NCBI GenBank assembly: GCA_029721515.1
Contig: CM056554.1
Location: forward strand, 26,642,236-26,706,235
Source of the DNA: Synanceia verrucosa
Taxonomy: Eukaryota > Chordata > Actinopteri > Perciformes > Synanceiidae
Direction of reading: 5' to 3'
DNA: 64,000 nucleotides
The stretch's first letter is position 1. Every line of letters starts with the position of its first letter. The translations under genes and the position numbers were made by a program. Below the pieces are notes generated by a model that did no database searches, was not told the DNA's origin, and saw only the letters and a program-made list of their open reading frames with translations. Shown piece after piece: positions 31,857 through 42,765 of the stretch.

Positions 31857-32159
31857 AGAGGTTCATCCAGAACGTTTTGAAGAGCGTGGGCAGGCATCAT
31901 GTGGACGTGGATGGTCTGACGCCGCAGGACTTGAACCAACTGTCCAGCCTGATAGCAGATGCCCTGCAGGTGGTGGACCAGGATCAGGGACTAAACAGAT
32001 ACCTGACCCACGTCAGACCTGGACCAAGAGACCTGGGAGAGGAGGAGGAAGTGGAAGAAGAGGAGGCTGTGAGGGACGCTGAGGAGGAGAAGTTGCTAGA
32101 GAAAGCTCCAACCCTGAACCCTCAGGAGAGCTCTCATACAGCGCCGGCTGCACTTCAAG
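31857..32159 (+). CDS. ptprn2: ptprn2 exon: conserved helix plus acidic stretch
   Basis: A 303-bp exon follows a good polypyrimidine tract (TGCCTCTGTTTCCTCCAG) and ends at donor GTACTT. It enters and leaves in phase 1. The peptide starts with ERFIQNVLKSVGRHHVDVDG and LTPQDLNQLSSLIADALQVV, a segment that matches the vertebrate IA-2/phogrin block in which a short helix precedes L(T/S)..(D/Q)L..L..L. The second half is very acidic (GEEEEVEEEEAVRDAEEEKL, about residues 62-81 of the exon), then KAPTLNPQESSHTAP. Acidic runs like this are common in granule cargo and may bind Ca2+ or aggregate at low pH (inference). The apparent ATG-led ORF from 31748 includes intron and is not a real start. Confidence 0.9.
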
Positions 32160-32531
32160 GTACTTTCATAGTGATTCATTTTGTGTTTTACGCAATTAAA
32201 GTATTGAGCGAAAGCTGGAAAACAAGTCTGTGGTATAATCATGCAGGGTGGACTAAACAAGTAATGGAGCTCTGAAACGGCTCGCTGCAAGAACACAACA
32301 TTAAAATCAATGTGAAAATAAATAGACACCCTGTTAAGCTCAGTGTAAACAGTGCATTTTAAAGGCTCAGCGTCCGCCAAGAACACTCCAACTAAAAATC
32401 CTTACACGGATAAAAGTGGTCAACAAATAGCCATACCGAACCATATGGCCAAACTGTGGCACTATTTGTTCAGAAACTTGCAAATAATAATTCTTCTTCT
32501 TACTGATGAACACGTCCTCTCTTTCTCCCAG
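32160..32531 (+). other. ptprn2 intron (372 bp)
   Basis: Short intron between the acidic exon and the 44-bp exon. I see no repeat or gene in it. Confidence 0.8.
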
Positions 32532-32575
32532 CAGAGCGCCACACAGATACAGAGCAGCACGATATGAAGGACAAG
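32532..32575 (+). CDS. ptprn2: ptprn2 small exon (44 bp) with NAGNAG acceptor
   Basis: A short exon of 44 bp, or 41 bp with the alternative acceptor, lies between TTTCTCCCAGCAG and a strong donor GTAAGC. Entering in phase 1, it reads AERHTDTEQHDMKDK and leaves in phase 0, exactly the phase needed by the exon at 40552. The acceptor is a tandem CAGCAG. Use of the first AG (exon from 32532) or the second (from 32535) keeps the frame and adds or removes one residue. The support is splice signals plus phase bridging. The peptide itself is too short and variable to identify by family. It lies only 372 bp after the previous exon. Confidence 0.72.
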
Positions 32576-33149
32576 GTAAGCTTTCAGACCCTTAAATGTC
32601 AGAGGAAAGGCTGACATTATGAACAGTTATATAATAGCGAAGAAAATGCTGCCTGCAGTTTTCAAAAGCACTGCAGAAGAATTGTGTTTGACATCAGCTA
32701 CTGCACAAAAAGGTGAAGTGATTGTACCGAGGATTTAGCAGGAACTCAATATTCCTGGGAGAGACTGACTGCACAGGGCATTTCTACAGAGAGTAAGTTT
32801 AGTTTTTCCTAAAGTTTGAGAACTTTTCTACACATCAAACTTGTTTTACATGATTTTCTGCTGTTCATCAGTTCCTTTTAAAGTTACTGTGAGGAACTGA
32901 TCACACAGACTGATTCTTCCTCTTAAAGCTTGTCATCGATGATGAGCAGTGTCCAGCCTTCGTCCTTCATTTTAAAAAAGGAACCACAGAATTCAACCCA
33001 AAATGAAAGGTCCTCCTAAGAGCTTCAAATTGTTTGAATGCCAATAGAAGCACTATTAATAATACTGTTACTCTAAAGTAAAAATGTGGAGCACACCAGT
33101 AATTCCAACATAACTGGAGGCCAGAGTGTTTTTCATGCAGTGTAATAGA

Positions 33150-33736
33150 ATAGAATAGTATTTTTATTCATCCCCCTTGGGGGGAAATTCACCTGCCACA
33201 GCAGCATAGACAAAATCACAGACACATTGCAGTAGTTAGAAAAAAAGCAGTAGTGACATAATAGTAATAATAATAAAATAGAATAAAATATTTACATATT
33301 TACAAAGAACTAAATACAATGGAATAAAAAAATATATATATTTACTTGTATAAATGAAACTGTTGATTAAAACACAATTATTATTGTGGCAGTGCAATTT
33401 TAATGCAAATTAACAGTGACAACAATGACAATGACAGTGATGGAGATGATTCCAGAGTTTTAGTTTCAGTTTTCAGTTTTATTGCTGATGGTATGAATGA
33501 CCTGCGGTCGCGCTCCTTCTTGCAGGGTGGAAGTCTGAGTCTGCAGCTGAAGGAGCTGCTTAAAGCCTCCACAGTCCCATGCAGAGGGTGAGAGGGGTTG
33601 TCCATGATGGATATGAGCTTAGCTAACATCCTCCTCTCAGCCACCTCCTCTATGGAGTCCAGGGAGCAGTCCAGGACAGAGCTGGCCCTCCTGACCATTC
33701 TGTTCAGTCTCTTCCTGTCTCTCTCTGTGCTCCCTG
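33150..33736 (-). mobile_element. LINE 3-prime fragment interrupted by gypsy element
   Basis: On the minus strand it encodes the C-terminal end of a CR1/L2-type ORF2 (ERDRKRLNRMVRRASSVLDC, MLAKLISIMDNPSHPLHGTV, CKKERDRRSFIPSAIKL), followed by a 3-prime end near 33165 (GTATTTTTATTCATCCCCCT on plus). The coding similarity stops exactly where the LTR begins (33737), so the gypsy element inserted into it. The matching upstream LINE part was not recognised beyond 39866. Confidence 0.7.
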
Positions 33737-34619
33737 TGACAAGGGTCCATGTCAGGGAACCCAGATGCACGACTCACAGACAGTAATTCAGTTCTCACAA
33801 AAGTCTTTATTGTGCAAGCACAGCAAAAAACAAGATGTTCCAGCAGGGAGGTACGCACCGGGGAGATCTTACTCTTGCTGCTCTCAACTATTAATGGGGA
33901 AACAGAAAACCACTCTCAAAAATCAAGAAGGGAAAATCATTTCACAGTACCTAGAACAAAAAGGGAAATCTTTCTTACACAGGCTGTAAAACTTACCATA
34001 AATGTGACGACGGGGAAAAAGGAGGGAAACTAACTAAGGGAGCTGGGGCGAGGGAAACTATACCAGTGAGCTAGGGCGTGGGAAAATCAAACTAAGGGAC
34101 AACTACAACTCTACACTAGAGGAAGGAATTAACAAAAGGGATACAAAAACACAAGGATCAACTCCGGGGAGGATTCGTCTTGTAAACTAGACAGCTAAGA
34201 GTGAAAAAACATAAACTAAAGTCAGGAATCAGAACAAGCTAGGATCTACTCAGGGGAGGATTCTTCTAGCAAAACAAAAAGGCCAAGGCTATCAAAATTA
34301 CAACAGAAATCTACCGTAAGAGGCGTAGGGAGCTGGAAATCTCGGAATGTAGAACTCGGGAGCGACGGACACAAGGAACATGACGATCACGCAACAAGAC
34401 AGGGGAAGACAGGACTATTTATACACCAGGTAACGGGGAACAGGTGGAGACAATCAGGGCGGGGTCAGACAATCACCAGACGCGGGAAACGAGAGGAAGG
34501 GGAAGTGTGAAGCTGAAACGAGACACAGTTACTTCAAAATAAAACCGGAAATGACAAAACAACATAGGCACAAGATAAAAATGGGTAACTTAACCAAAAC
34601 AGACGGACGAATCATGACA
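33737..34619 (-). repeat. Gypsy element 3-prime LTR
   Basis: An 883-bp repeat ends TGACA / TGTCA. It shares most of its length with 39060-39865, but the other LTR has an extra 35-bp GC-rich segment (near 39175-39215) and lacks the last 117 bp. It contains AAAAGTCTTTATTGTGCAAG near its outer end, a polyadenylation-type context on the minus strand. Confidence 0.9.
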
Positions 34620-37600
34620 GTACCCCCCCCTCTAGGACCGGCAACCTGACCGTCCAGGGGGCTGAGGATGCTTCTTATGGAAGTCTGTAATGGGGTCTTG
34701 TCCACAATGTAGCTGGCCGGAATCCATGAGCTCTCTTCCGCGCCGTAACCTTCCCAGTCGGCCAGGTATTGCTTCCCTCTCCCCCTGTTGCGAACAGCCA
34801 GGAGCTTGCGGACGGTGTGTACAGGGTCCCCATTAATCATCCGTGGGGGAGGAGGAGGAGGAGCAGGTGGAACCAGGGAGCTCTCATGGGCCAGCTTGAT
34901 CTTTCCAGCGTGGAAGGTAGGATGCACTCTGAGGGACCGGGGAAGTCTGAGCTGCACCGCCGCAGGGCTGATGACCTTAGAGACAGGAAAAGGACCGACT
35001 TTCTGGAAGTAACATTCAGAGGAAGGTCATGAGTCGATAGCCATACCTTTTGCTCCTCCTTATACTGTGGTGCTGGTCTGCTGCCTTTTTCATCCTCTCC
35101 TGGGTCCTGAGAAGGATCCTGCGAGTAGCTGCCCACACCTTTTGGCAGCGTCAGATGTGAGCGTGCGCAGAGGGAACCACCACCTCTTTCTCCAGGGCAG
35201 AGAAGGTGGGGGGTCGGTAGCCATAAACACACTGGAAGGGCGAGATGCCTGTTGCAGCCGTGGGGAGTGTATTGTGGGCATATTCGACCCAAGTTAGCTT
35301 CCTTCTCCAGGAGGATGGGTTCTGAGATACTAGGCATCGTAGGCAGGTCTCTAAAGTCTGGTTGAGTCTCTCGGTCTGGCCTGACGTGAGGCTGACCTTG
35401 GCTCCTATCAGGTTGCAAAATTCCTTCCAGAACCTGGATACAAACTGGGGCCCCCGGTCCGAGAGGACGTCTGTGGGAAAGCCGTGTAGGTGAAACACAT
35501 GATGCATCATCACCTCCGCCATCTCCTTGGCAGAAGGTAGTTTGGGCAGAGGAATAAAGTGAGTCATTTTGCTGAATCGATCCACCACCGTCTTGACGGT
35601 GGTGTTACCTTTAGAAGGGGGAAGTCCCGTTACAAAGTCCAAAGAAATCTCTGCCCACGGGCGGGATGGGATGGGAAGAGGCTGCAGTAGTCCTTGGCGC
35701 CGCTGGGATGATGTCTTGTTGCAAGCGCATACTGGGCAGGCCTCGATGTACTCTCGGACCATGCTGATCATATTGGGCCATCAGAAGCGCTGCCTGATAA
35801 ACGCCACCGTCCTTTTGACCCCCGGATGGCAGGTGAGAAGCGAGGTGTGGCCCCAATGGACCACCTGGGGGCGTAGCTGGGCGGGCACAAACAGGCAATC
35901 GGGAGGGCACCCCACAGGTGGCGGGGTCACACCGTTGGCCTCCTTCACCTCGGATTCTATTTGCCAGGCCACCGCTCCAACCACACAGTCACGTGGAAGG
36001 ATAGATTCGGGCTCTCTGGCTACAGGCTCGGGGTCGAAGAGACGGAAGAGAGCATCTGGCTTGACGTTCCGGGACCCCGTCCTGTAAGATAAAGAGAAGT
36101 GGAACCGGTTAAAGAATAAGGACCACCTGCTCTGGCGAGAATTAAGTGTCTTAGCATTTTTTAAATACTGCAGGTTTTTATGGTCTGTCCAAACCAGGAA
36201 GGGGAGCTGGGACCCCTCTAGCCAGTGCCGCCACTCCTCCAAGGAAATCTTGATGGCTAAAAGCTCGCGGTCCCCTACGTCATAATTCTGCTCAGCCTTG
36301 GACAGGCGGCGAGACAGGAAGGCACAGGGATGAACCTTGTTGTCCGAACTGGAACGTTATGACAGAACGGCTCCCACCCCCAAGCTGGAGGCGTCCACCT
36401 CCACGATGAACTGGCGGGTGGGGTCGGGCATGGCGAGAACTGGAGCCGTGGTGAACTGTCTCTTGAGCTGAGCGAAGGCTTGGTCGGCAGCGGGGGACCA
36501 GGGGAACACCTGGTGAGGAGAGGTTAGCTTGTGCAGTGGAGCCGCAATGGCACTAAAGTTACGGATGAACCGACGATAAAAGTTAGCAAAACCTAGGAAT
36601 TGCTGCACTTTCTTACGGCTATCCGGCACTGGCCACTCTGTGACAGCACTTACTTTAGCCGGGTCCATTTGGATCCGACCCTGGGCTATGTGGAAGCCCA
36701 GGAAGGATACCGACCCGGCATGAAACTCACACTTCTCGGCTTTACAGAATAATTGATTTTGTAAGAGACGTGAGAGTACCTGTCTGACATGCGCTTGGTG
36801 TGTCTGCAGATCCGAGGAGTAGATTAGAATGTCGTCTAAGTACACATAGACGAATCTGTCCAGGAAATCTCGGAGCACGTCGTTAACCAGCGCTTGAAAC
36901 ACTGCCGGGGCGTTGGTGAGTCCAAATGGCATCACAAGGTATTCGTAATGTCCCGACGGCGTGTTGAAGCCGGTCTTCCACTCATCCCCCTCCCGGATGC
37001 GCACCAAATGGTAGGCATTCCGCAGGTCCAGCTTGGTGAAAATCTTGGCAGCTTGTAATTGTTCAAAGGCAGACGACATCAGAGGGAGAGGGTATCGATT
37101 CTTGATCGTTACTTTGTTTAAGGGTGCGTAGTCAATACAGGGACGGAGGGTGCCATCTTTCTCCTTCACAAAGAAGAATCCGGCGCCCGCCGGGGAGGAC
37201 GAGGGACGGATGAGACTAGCCTGGAGAGAGGTGGCGATGTACTCTTCCATGGCCTTATTCTCGGGACCGGAGAGCGCCTACAGGCGCCCCTTAGGGATGA
37301 TGGCATCTGGAATCAGGTCAATGGCGCAGTCGTATGGTCGGTGAGGGGGAAGAGACAGGGCGCGAGCCTTGCTAAATGTCTCCGCCAGGTCATGATAGCA
37401 GGCGTGTACCCCGGCGAGGTCAGCAGGGCCGTTGGTAAGCCTGGGACCCTCCTCCTTAGTCTGGAGCGTCCTGATGGTCACGGAGAAGGAATCAGGCTGC
37501 AGGCAGGATCTCCGACAATCCAGAGACCAGGACTGGACCTTCCCCGAACGCCAGTCCACCCGTGGATTGTGTTTCTGCAGCCAAGAAAGTCCGAGCACCA

Positions 37601-38315
37601 GCGTGGGTTGTGGGGATCTGAACAGATACAAAGTGATCACTTCAGCGTGCTCTGCTATGGAGAGAGTCACAGAGTCAGTCTGGTGCATAAGGGTAAACAG
37701 AGCTTTACCATCCAGGGTCTTAGCCTGCAGTAGTTCCTTAAGAGGCACCGGCCTTACTCCCAACCTTTTTGCTAGGCCCCAGTCTAAGAGGCAAATGTCA
37801 GCCCCAGAGTCTATGAGCGCCTGCAGGTGCAATGAGTGTGTGCGGGTGGACAGCGTTACCTGGGCCAGTTGTCGAGGAGTCTGGCAGCCAGCAGAGAAAC
37901 GACTCACCAGCGCCCTCCTCGGGTGGCCTGGTGAGTCTCCCCTTTTAACGGGCAGGATCTGATCAGGTGGTCTCGTCCTTCGCAGTACAGGCAGCGACCC
38001 TCCCTCATCCGGCGCTGCCTCTCCTCCGGCGTAAGGCGGGTGCGACCCACTTGCATGGGTTCCCCCTCCGAAGTGGGGGAGTCCTGGGGAGCCGGTGCGA
38101 CCGGAGGAGGACCGTCGGAACAAGCCCTCCATGGAACTCGGCGCTCCAGCTCTCGTTGTTTCTCCCTCCGGAGGACTTGGAGACGCTTCTCCGTGCGGAC
38201 GGCCAGGGCGATGATGGAGTTGAGGTCCTCGGGCAGCTCCATTGACACAAACTCCTTGTGGATCTCGGGGATTAGGTCGGAGAGGAAGGTGTCCCGAAGA
38301 GGTCGGTTGGTCCAC
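34529..38315 (-). pseudogene. Gypsy element pol with chromodomain, several stops
   Basis: Pol overlaps the gag end in the -1 frame. Order: aspartic protease (LQALIDSGADICLLDWGLAK, about 37790), RT (YPLPLMSSAFEQLQAAKIF, FTKLDLRNAYHLVRI, YVYLDDILIYS with the YLDD box at about 36830), RNase H (FIVEVDASSLGVGAVLS; TDHKNLQYLKNAKTLNSRQS), integrase (HHCC region, then SLDFVTGLPPSKGNTTVKTV and DVLSDRGPQFVSRFWKEF), and a C-terminal chromodomain (RGKQYLADWEGYGAEESSWI, about 34720). In-frame stops lie at about 37278, 36357, 35781 and 35151, and a frameshift falls between integrase and chromodomain. Family role: reverse transcription and chromatin-targeted integration. This copy is dead. Confidence 0.92.
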
Positions 38316-39013
38316 CCGCTGTCAGCCGCCACGGTGCGGAAATGGATTGCGTAGTCACCTACTGATCGTCGCCCCTGCGTGATGGAATTAAGGGTCTCCA
38401 GCGCCTCTGCTCCCACGGAGGTGTGGTCGAACACCTTTCTCAGAGTCTGGGTGAACAGTTCGACATTCTGGCAGATGTGTGACCCCCTGGCCCACTCAGT
38501 GGTCGCCCAGGCGGCGAAAGTCACCTTGGAACGAGGCGAGGGGAACGCTTGCGGTGTCATCTCAAAATGGAGCTCACACTGGACCAGGAAGGCTCGACAG
38601 TCATCAGTGTCTCCGGAGAATTTTGGCGGAGCAGACAGGTTGTAGGCAGGTGAGGACGAAGACGCTGGAGTCGTCAGAGGGAGCTGGGGAGCCGCGCGCT
38701 CGTGTGTGGCTCCAATCCAGGCTGCTGGATTCAGAAGAAGCCATATGTCCCATTTAACCTGATTAGTGTTGTGATTGGATGTTACCATTTCAGGGTTAGA
38801 CTGATTTAAAAATCCAGGCTGCAATCCAGCCACACTGTGGCTGGATTGCAGCAGAAACGACATCTCACCAACCAGCTGGGTCAGGTGGTCTACCCTCGCT
38901 GACATGGTGTCGGAAAACTCCTGCTGCCGTCGTGAGAGCGTGACGATACCTTGACGCACCGCCGCTACCTCCTCCTCGTGCCGTTGAATGCGCTCCTCTT
39001 GGGCCGCCATCAT
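37904..39013 (-). CDS. Gypsy element gag polyprotein
   Basis: The frame begins at a double Met (39013) and runs about 369 codons to the stop at 37904. The N-terminal half has a coiled-coil-like MMAAQEERIQRHEEEVAAVR, then a capsid-like domain (FSGDTDDCRAFLVQCELHFE, SVGDYAIHFRTVAADSGW, LRDTFLSDLIPEIHKEF). The C-terminus has a CCHC knuckle (CLYCEGRDHLIRSC) that binds RNA. The frame is open throughout. It also carries an extra stretch with a perfect hairpin (38819-38851) between the N-terminal part and the capsid region. The open frame extends upstream into the LTR to 39121, but the double Met is the likelier start. Confidence 0.85.
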   Translation of the reverse strand: MMAAQEERIQRHEEEVAAVRQGIVTLSRRQQEFSDTMSARVDHLTQLVGEMSFLLQSSHSVAGLQPGFLNQSNPEMVTSNHNTNQVKWDIWLLLNPAAWIGATHERAAPQLPLTTPASSSSPAYNLSAPPKFSGDTDDCRAFLVQCELHFEMTPQAFPSPRSKVTFAAWATTEWARGSHICQNVELFTQTLRKVFDHTSVGAEALETLNSITQGRRSVGDYAIHFRTVAADSGWTNRPLRDTFLSDLIPEIHKEFVSMELPEDLNSIIALAVRTEKRLQVLRREKQRELERRVPWRACSDGPPPVAPAPQDSPTSEGEPMQVGRTRLTPEERQRRMREGRCLYCEGRDHLIRSCPLKGETHQATRGGRW

Positions 39014-39059
39014 GCCGGGGAGAGTGGAGTCAGCTGGGTTCTGCCTGGCGTGATGGTAC

Positions 39060-39865
39060 TGACAAGGGTCCTTGTCAGGGAACCCAGATGCACGACTCAC
39101 AGGCGGTAATTCAGTTCTCACAAAAGTCTTTATTGTGCAAGCACAGCAAAAAACAAGATGTTCCAGCAGGGAGGTGGAGGACGGCCACGCGCCTCCAGGC
39201 GGGCGGAGACGCGCACCGGGGAGACCCTACTCTTGCTGCTCTCAACTATTAACGGGGAAACAGAAAACCACTCTCAAAATCAAGAGGGAAAAACATTTAA
39301 CGGTACCTACAACGAAAAGGGAAATCTTTCTTACACAGGCTGTAAAACTTACCATAAATGTGACGACGGGGAAAAAGGAGGGAAACTAGCTAAGGGAGCT
39401 GGGGCGAGGGAAACTATACCAGTGAGCTAGGGCGTGGGAAAATCAAACTAAGGGACACCTACAACTCTACACTAGAGGAAGGAATTAACAAAAGGGATAC
39501 AAAAACACAAGGATCAACTCCGGGGAGGATTCGTCTTGTAAACTAAACAACTAAGAGTGAAAAAACATAAACTAAGGCCGGGGAACAGAACAAGCTAGGA
39601 TCTACTCAGGGAAGGATTCTTCTAGCAAAACAAAAAGGCCAAGGCTATCAAAACTACAACAAAAAACTACCGTAAGAGGCGTAGGGAGCTGGAAATCTCA
39701 GAATGTAGAACTCGGGAGCGACGAACACACGGACACAAGGAACATGACGATCACGCAACGAGACAGGGGAAGACAGGACTATTTATACACCAGGTAATGG
39801 GGAACAGGTGGAGACAATCAGGGCGGGGTCAGACAATCACCAGACGCGGGAAACGAGAGGAAGGG
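39060..39865 (-). repeat. Gypsy element 5-prime LTR, truncated
   Basis: This matches the 3-prime LTR from TGACAAGGGTCC to GAAACGAGAGGAAGGG, after which similarity stops. The missing part is the promoter-side (U3) end. No target duplication can be read because that end is lost. Confidence 0.88.
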
Positions 39866-40551
39866 AACTACTGTTTGAAAGAAAAATTAAGAAAGATGGA
39901 AAATAAAGGTAAATAAATAAAGAAACACAGAACGTAGACAAGAGCTGCTGTGACTGGCTGCCACTCTCACGGCGCCATCTTAAAGCAACATAAGTAACAT
40001 AAAAGAAACACAGTGCAATATATACAAAGAGCCATTCAGAATAAAGTAAAGCAAAATAGAAGATTAAAATGATCTAGACTGTAATAAAACAGATAGGAGA
40101 GAGAAGTGGTTTAATTGGATTTCAGTCCTCCTTGCAGGGATTTACTCAGTGAGGTGCAGCTCTGAAGGAACATCTGGTTCCCAGTCTGGTGGAGGCCAGA
40201 GCTCTGTAGACCAGTCAGGTTCTTCCACACCAAACTGGGCAGATCGATATGGGACTGGCTTGATGTCAGCTGGAAGCTCACTATTGTATATCATTGCCAT
40301 CGAATCTGACAGAGAAGTATGTTTGCCTTTTGTTCATTTGAATGCACATGTCCACATACTTTTGTCCACAAAGTACATTATCTGTAGAGGACACCCACAG
40401 TGCAGAGAAGTCTAGTCAGGCAGCGGTGGAGGTGTGGCAGCTGTGCCACAGGCTCAACATGGAGCTCTTTTCATTCCTCTGCTAATTTCAGGCCTAATCT
40501 AAACCATGCTTCTAGTTGGCTCATTCTCTCCACGTCTTTGGCTTCTTTCAG

Positions 40552-40925
40552 CCTGAGGGTGGAAACCTCTTCAGCAAACTCCTCGCCTACCTGGACAAAA
40601 CCTCTGTCAGTGCCTCTCCCTCAGCAAGATCTCGAGAAGACATTGCTGTGGAGACACCTGCTGGCCACCAGGTGGGGATGGAAAATGTCCAGAGTCGGAC
40701 CAGTGAGGCCGGGGTGACGGTGCAGAAGAAGGACGCCAGGCAGTCTGTGGAGGAGGTGTCGGAGGTGCAGGGCTGGATCAAGGAGGTGGCGCCTCCTCCA
40801 GCTGCACTTGTGTACGACGAGCCACACAAGAAGATGATGCACGTTCCCGAACTTCAGCTGGACGTCAAGGCCAGCAGGGAGAAGGCAGACGATGATGTCT
40901 TTGGCTACGTCATCACCGACACAGA
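40552..40925 (+). CDS. ptprn2: ptprn2 exon: linker to start of mature ectodomain
   Basis: A 374-bp exon lies between acceptor TTTGGCTTCTTTCAG and donor GTGAGT. It enters in phase 0 and leaves in phase 2. The peptide begins PEGGNLFSKLLAYLDKTSVS and includes GMENVQSRTSEAGVTVQKKD (the VENV.S.T element of phogrin). It ends with DEPHKKMMHVPELQLDVKAS and DDDVFGYVITDTE. The FGY(V/I)(I/V)TD motif marks the start of the structured membrane-proximal (SEA-like) domain of the IA-2 family. The dibasic KK in DEPHKK lies where convertase processing would release the mature form (inference). A second donor-like GTAAGA 4 nt downstream would bring TGA into frame. A 30-33-bp minisatellite starts about 35 bp past the donor. 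Confidence 0.9.
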
Positions 40926-40958
40926 GTGAGTAAGACAAAACACACACAAGAGAAACTA

Positions 40959-41985
40959 GAAACTGTACGCACCGTAGAAGAACTTTAAATAAACTGTATG
41001 CACCGTAGAAGAACTTTAAATGAACTGTATGCACCGTACATAATTTTAGATAAACTGTATGCACCGTACATAATTTTAGATAAACTGTATGCACCGTAGA
41101 AGAACTTTAAATGAACTGTACGCACCGTAGAAGAACTTTAAATAAACTGTATGCACCGTAGAAGAACTTTAAAAGAACTGTATGCACCGTACATAATTTT
41201 AGATGAACTGTATGCACCGTAGAAGAACTTTAAATAAACTGTATGCACCGTGGGGCGGCACAGTGGTGTAGTGGTTAGCACTGTCGCCTCACAGCAAGAA
41301 GGTACCGGGTTCGAATCCCGGCCCGGGGCCTTTCTGTGTGGAGTTTGCGTGGGTTCTCTCTGGTACTCCGGCTTCCTCCCACCATCCAAAAACATGCATG
41401 GGGATTAGGTTAATTGGCTAATTTAAATTGTGAGTGGTTGTCTGTCTCTATGTGTCCTGTGATGAACTGGACACTTGTCAGGGTGTACCCTGTCTTTCAC
41501 CCTAAGACAGCTGGGATAGGCTCCAGCCCTCCTGACCCTATGAGAGGATAAGAGGGAGAAGATGGATGGATGGATGGATGTATGCACCGTAGAAGAACTT
41601 TAAATAAACTGTATGCACCATACATCCTAACTTTAGATAAACTGTATGCACCGTACATGCTAATTTTCAATAAACTGTTTGTACCGTACATGATGATTTT
41701 AGATAAACCATTTGTACCGTACATGCTAACTTTAGATAAACTGTTTGTACCGTATATGCTAACTTTAGATAAACTGTTTGTACCGTACATGCTAACTTTA
41801 GTTAAACTGTATGCACTGTACATGCTAATTTTCAATAAACTGTTTATACCGTATATGCTAACTTTAGATAAACAGTTTGTACTATACATGCTAACTTTAG
41901 ATAAACTGTTTGTACTGTACATGATAACATTAGATAATCTGTGTACCGTACATGCTAACTTTAGAGAAACTGTATGTTTTTTTGA
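40959..41985. repeat. 30-33-bp minisatellite
   Basis: About 20 units of the form AACTGTATGCACCGTAGAAG followed by AACTTTAAAT, grading into AACTGTATGCACCGTACATA variants and, after the SINE, AACTGTTTGTACCGTACATG followed by CTAACTTTAGAT. The array starts about 35 bp after the exon donor at 40925 and is interrupted by a V-SINE (41252-41580). Repetitive ORFs on both strands are artefacts. Confidence 0.9.
41252..41580 (+). mobile_element. V-SINE-like copy inside minisatellite
   Basis: It runs from the tRNA-like head (GGGGCGGCACAGTGGTGTAG, B-box GGTTCGAATCC) through the central segment and tail to ATGG repeats, with small gaps. TATGCACCGT is present on both sides (41242-41251 and 41581-41590), a 10-bp target duplication taken from the minisatellite unit. 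Confidence 0.9.
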
Positions 41986-42765
41986 AGTTAACCAACAGCA
42001 GAAACGTGTTCCTGGTGTACCATCAACAGTTTTTCTTGGTGGCTAGATTGTTCCTATGAGTGATTGTTGTTCCTTGCACGCTTTTTGATGGCATATTATA
42101 CTTGTGATTTGCTCGGTGCTCTGCTGTATTGTCCTGTTTTTTTAGGCAACACATTCGATGTGATGCTTTTCCTTTTGTCTTTGTTGTGAACGAGCCGCAG
42201 TAATGGAGGCAGGAAATGTGGTTTTCTGCGTAAATTACAAACCAGTTTCTGTGTTGTTACTATCGGGGGAAAATTCTCATACATCACGAAACAGCTGGAC
42301 CCTCCTTCATACTGATGTCTGATATTACCAGGATATGTCTTTGTCCTTCTGCTCGTTCTTATTCACACCAGCATCAGAGTCATTTTCAAACTGATTCCTC
42401 TGCTCTTCAGTTTGAGATTGAAGACCTTTAGACATGTCTGCTGTGACTCTTTCTGTCTGCGCCAACATTTCATTTTCTTTCTCATCTTCCCTCAGTTGTC
42501 ATTCAGAACAAACAAAATGACGAAATGCGTGCAACATCATGTGAAAAGAAAATGTCCGGATGTTGTTGTCGAGGTCACTTTCAAGGCTTCAGTGTGCTGC
42601 ATGACAGAACGTGTTCACAGCCCTTCACAACCTAAATGTTAGAGTTTTATAACCTAAATGTAGACAACATCATATGTTCTGTATGTTTATACGTGAAAGA
42701 AGAAACTACCCTGCTGTTATCACATGCACCTTAGTAAACAAAAAAATAGAATAATGAAGATATGG

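Larger units (their letters stand above)
33737..39865 (-). mobile_element. Ty3/gypsy chromovirus-type LTR retrotransposon
   Basis: The 3-prime LTR is 33737-34619 and the truncated 5-prime LTR is 39060-39865, with gag and pol between them on the minus strand. The gene order gag, protease, RT, RNase H, integrase, chromodomain is that of vertebrate chromoviruses. On the minus strand the LTR begins TGTCATGATTCG and ends CCTTGTCA. A polypurine tract (CCTAGAGGGGGGGGTAC) lies directly before the 3-prime LTR. At least four in-frame stops, a frameshift and the loss of about 117 bp from the outer end of the 5-prime LTR show it is inactive. It is opposite to ptprn2. Confidence 0.93.
32576..40551 (+). 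other. ptprn2 intron (8.0 kb)
   Basis: It contains a LINE fragment (about 33150-33736) and the chromodomain gypsy element (33737-39865). The stretches 32576-33150 and 39866-40551 hold no recognised gene; 39866-40110 is AT-rich repeat-like sequence. Confidence 0.8.

Noticed and set aside
35569..36087. 172-codon + strand ORF
   Set aside because: Shadow of the gypsy integrase/RNase H region on the minus strand.
41497..42046. Repetitive ORFs of about 140-160 codons on both strands
   Set aside because: Translations of the 30-33-bp minisatellite.
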